From DATKMG01 sp035541995 (lineage in GTDB: Bacteria; Acidobacteriota; Terriglobia; Versatilivoradales; Versatilivoraceae), in assembly GCA_035541995.1 (NCBI GenBank), contig DATKMG010000187.1:1-7398 (forward strand): DNA of 7,398 nucleotides, given 5' to 3'. The first letter of the stretch is position 1, and every line of letters starts with the position of its first letter. The translations under genes and the position numbers were made by a program. Shown piece after piece: positions 5,230-7,398 of this stretch. The notes under the pieces are model-generated. The model did no database searches and was not told the origin of the DNA. It worked only from the letters and a program-made list of their open reading frames with translations.

Positions 5230-7398
5230 ATGCTCCATCTGAAACCTCTCTGGCTCCTGGGCATCGCCATCCTGCTATGCCTGTCGCGGACACTCCCTAT
5301 GGCTCCGAGTCTATTGGCTCAGCCCTCTGTCCAAGGTTCGGCGATTCTGGTTACCACGAAGAATGAAGCCGGCGAAGCAGTTCCCGGGGTCGCAGTGGAA
5401 CTGAAAGCAGGGGGGAGTCTTGTCAAAAGTCAGATTACCGATAGCCAGGGTAAGGCGACCTTCACCGATATGCCGCCTGGAACCTACGAGGTGACGGTCT
5501 CACAAGAGAAATACCAGACCATGAGTCAGAGTGATCTGGTTTTGACGGGTGGGGTTCCCCTGCAAGTTGACTTCACGATGGTCCCCCGCATCGAGCTCAA
5601 ATCTTCGGTGGATGTGGAAGCCAAGCCGGAGACCCCTGTCGAACAAGGAGCCTCTCCCCCGGCTGAGCTCCAACGTGAGGAAATAAAGAATTTACCCAAC
5701 CGGCCCGCGAGTGTGCAAGAAACCCTCCCCCTTATTCCAGGAGTGGTCCGCACGGCGGAAGATGAAATCCGTATTTCCGGCAGCAGTGAGACCAGCAGCG
5801 CCTACGTCGTCAACTCGGCCGATGTTACTGAGCCGGCGACAGGCCAGTTTGGAGTGAGCGTCCCGGTCGATGTCGTGGAAAGCATCAACGTCTATAAGAC
5901 GCCGTATTTGGCCCAGTATGGCCGGTTTACCGGTGGGGTCGTGGCGGTGGAGACCCGTCGGGGGAGCGATAAGTGGCATTTCGAACTCAATGATCCGCTC
6001 CCCGAGTATCGCATCCGGAGTCTTCACCTGATGGGGGTGAAGGACGCTTCTCCTCGAATCACATTCAGCGGACCTTTAATCAAAAACCGCCTCTACCTTT
6101 CCCAGGGGATCGAGTATGCCCTTCACAAGATCCCAATACGCACGTTGTCTTACCCGGACAATGAGACCAAACAGGAATCCGTTAATTCTTTTACGCAGTT
6201 CGATGCGATCCTCTCTCCTAATCACACCTTGACGGGTACGTTCCATGTATCTCCCCGCAAAACCAACTATGTCAACTTGGAATATTTCAACCCCAAACCC
6301 GTGACGCCCAGCTTCAGCGCTCATGACTATTTGACGACGATCATCGATCGCTATTCGCTGGGGACAAAGCTAGTGGAAAGCCTGGTTGCAGTGACCTTCT
6401 ATGAAGCACATGTTTGGCCGCAAGGGCCCCAGGAGATGAATCTGACGCCTGCCGGAAACACCGGGAATTACTACAGTCAACAAAATCGCAACGCCACACG
6501 AGTCCAATGGATGGAATCGCTCTCACTGGGGCCAATCACTCATTACGGTATACACAATATTCGGTTTGGAACCGACATCGCCCGGGTTACGAGCCGGGGG
6601 GAGTTTCTGGCCAACCCTGTTAACATTCTGGACACCAATAACCTTCTGCTCAGACGCATCGACTTTGTCGGTGGCAAGCCGTTTGACCGCTGGGATCTCA
6701 ATCTGGGGTTTTATGGCCAGGATCATTGGACGTTTAATCCGAAGTTGGCCATGGATTGGGGATTGCGCTTTGAATCGCAAGGTATCACCGATACGGTGCG
6801 CATCGCACCTCGTTTTGGTTTGGCCTGGACGCCCTTCGGCGCCGAGAGTGCCGTGGTGCGAGGAGGATTTGGATTATTCTATGACCAGGTCCCTCTGAGC
6901 GTCTTCTCGTTTACGACCTACCCCAACCAGGTGGTGACCACATACGGGCCGCATGGAGAGATCATTGATGGCCCCCGCCTATTCCTGAATGTCATGGAGC
7001 GAGGGACCGGGGACATATTCCCCTTTATTTTCGGCGAGAATGAGGTGGGAAACTTCGCCCCGCATAGTCTGGCCTGGAATATTGAGGTCGAGCAACCGAT
7101 CACCCCACGATGGCGGCTTCGAGCCAATTATCTGCAACGCAATTCGTATGGCATGGTCATCCTGGCACCGGGAGTGGTAAATGAACAGGATGCCATTATA
7201 GAGAGTAGCAACGGTGAACAAGGGTACCGTCAATTGGAACTCACCACGCGATATACCTGGAAACCGGGGGAACAGATTTTCTTCTCTTATGTACGCAGCC
7301 GCTCTCGCGGTGACTTGAACGAGTTCAACCGGTACCTGGGGAACTTTCCATTCCCCGTGATCCGTCCTAACTTTTTCACCAATTTGCCGGGAGATACC
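5230..7398 (+). CDS. TonB-dependent outer-membrane receptor with carboxypeptidase-regulatory-like domain, partial at 3' end
   Basis: The frame is open to the window end, giving 723 residues; full-length relatives are longer, so the end of the barrel is missing. Residues 1-31 look like a signal peptide (Lys5, hydrophobic 8-18, possible cleavage after Leu-Leu-Ala at 31). About 36-118 form a carboxypeptidase-regulatory-like beta-sandwich, with Thr-Asp-Ser-Gln-Gly and Pro-Pro-Gly-Thr-Tyr-Glu-Val landmarks. Ser-Val-Asp-Val-Glu-Ala around 126-131 may be the TonB box. The plug (about 149-245) has Leu-Pro-Asn-Arg-Pro, Ile-Pro-Gly-Val and Tyr230-Gly-Arg-Phe-Thr-Gly-Gly-Val-Val, standard marks of the family. 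The rest is barrel strands rich in aromatic residues. An in-frame ATG at 5161, with AGGGG nine bases upstream, would add 23 residues and reduce the gap after copD from 99 to 30 bases; I prefer 5230 for its compact signal peptide, but either is possible. Following copC and copD with no terminator, it may take up copper or a copper complex; that substrate is inferred from position only. Confidence 0.88.
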   Translation, partial: MLHLKPLWLLGIAILLCLSRTLPMAPSLLAQPSVQGSAILVTTKNEAGEAVPGVAVELKAGGSLVKSQITDSQGKATFTDMPPGTYEVTVSQEKYQTMSQSDLVLTGGVPLQVDFTMVPRIELKSSVDVEAKPETPVEQGASPPAELQREEIKNLPNRPASVQETLPLIPGVVRTAEDEIRISGSSETSSAYVVNSADVTEPATGQFGVSVPVDVVESINVYKTPYLAQYGRFTGGVVAVETRRGSDKWHFELNDPLPEYRIRSLHLMGVKDASPRITFSGPLIKNRLYLSQGIEYALHKIPIRTLSYPDNETKQESVNSFTQFDAILSPNHTLTGTFHVSPRKTNYVNLEYFNPKPVTPSFSAHDYLTTIIDRYSLGTKLVESLVAVTFYEAHVWPQGPQEMNLTPAGNTGNYYSQQNRNATRVQWMESLSLGPITHYGIHNIRFGTDIARVTSRGEFLANPVNILDTNNLLLRRIDFVGGKPFDRWDLNLGFYGQDHWTFNPKLAMDWGLRFESQGITDTVRIAPRFGLAWTPFGAESAVVRGGFGLFYDQVPLSVFSFTTYPNQVVTTYGPHGEIIDGPRLFLNVMERGTGDIFPFIFGENEVGNFAPHSLAWNIEVEQPITPRWRLRANYLQRNSYGMVILAPGVVNEQDAIIESSNGEQGYRQLELTTRYTWKPGEQIFFSYVRSRSRGDLNEFNRYLGNFPFPVIRPNFFTNLPGDT

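Noticed and set aside
1..7398. CRISPR array, tRNA or rRNA genes, insertion sequence with transposase
   Set aside because: No regularly spaced direct repeats, no tRNA- or rRNA-like stretches and no transposase frame were seen on either strand.

Overview
The window reads as a piece of a Gram-negative bacterial chromosome. All recognisable genes lie on the + strand. The last gene encodes an outer-membrane TonB-dependent receptor, which requires a two-membrane cell. Base composition by eye is around the mid-50s % GC. The combination of a large receptor with a carboxypeptidase-regulatory-like N-terminal domain and a long CopD-type protein would suit Acidobacteriota, Nitrospirota or similar environmental phyla, but the sequence alone does not settle the taxon.

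Region 1 (1-1456): an open frame runs in from the left edge and stops one base before a radical SAM gene. It is either the end of an upstream protein or a 42-residue peptide. The radical SAM enzyme (435 aa) has the CxxxCxxC cluster motif and a cysteine-rich, SPASM-like C-terminus; its substrate is not evident.

Region 2 (1457-1863): about 400 bases without a convincing gene, holding a possible intrinsic terminator, a perfect 12-bp palindrome, a large REP-like hairpin and a perfect 13-bp inverted repeat.

Region 3 (1864-2745): an M48-family zinc metallopeptidase (HEIAH motif), probably exported. It is visibly more AT-rich than its neighbours, with strong inverted repeats at both flanks.

Region 4 (2746-3105): 360 bases without a convincing gene but with at least five inverted repeats, the first overlapping the stop of the peptidase gene.

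Region 5 (3106-7398): a tight three-gene unit. It consists of CopC (periplasmic copper-binding protein), CopD (inner-membrane copper protein with an extra C-terminal membrane module) and a TonB-dependent receptor cut off by the window end. Together these form a plausible copper import route: outer-membrane receptor, periplasmic carrier, inner-membrane permease. The receptor's substrate is inferred only from its neighbours.

The most interesting leads are the peptide-sized frame abutting the radical SAM gene, the possible copper-import operon with its own TonB-dependent receptor, and the densely folded region just upstream of that operon.
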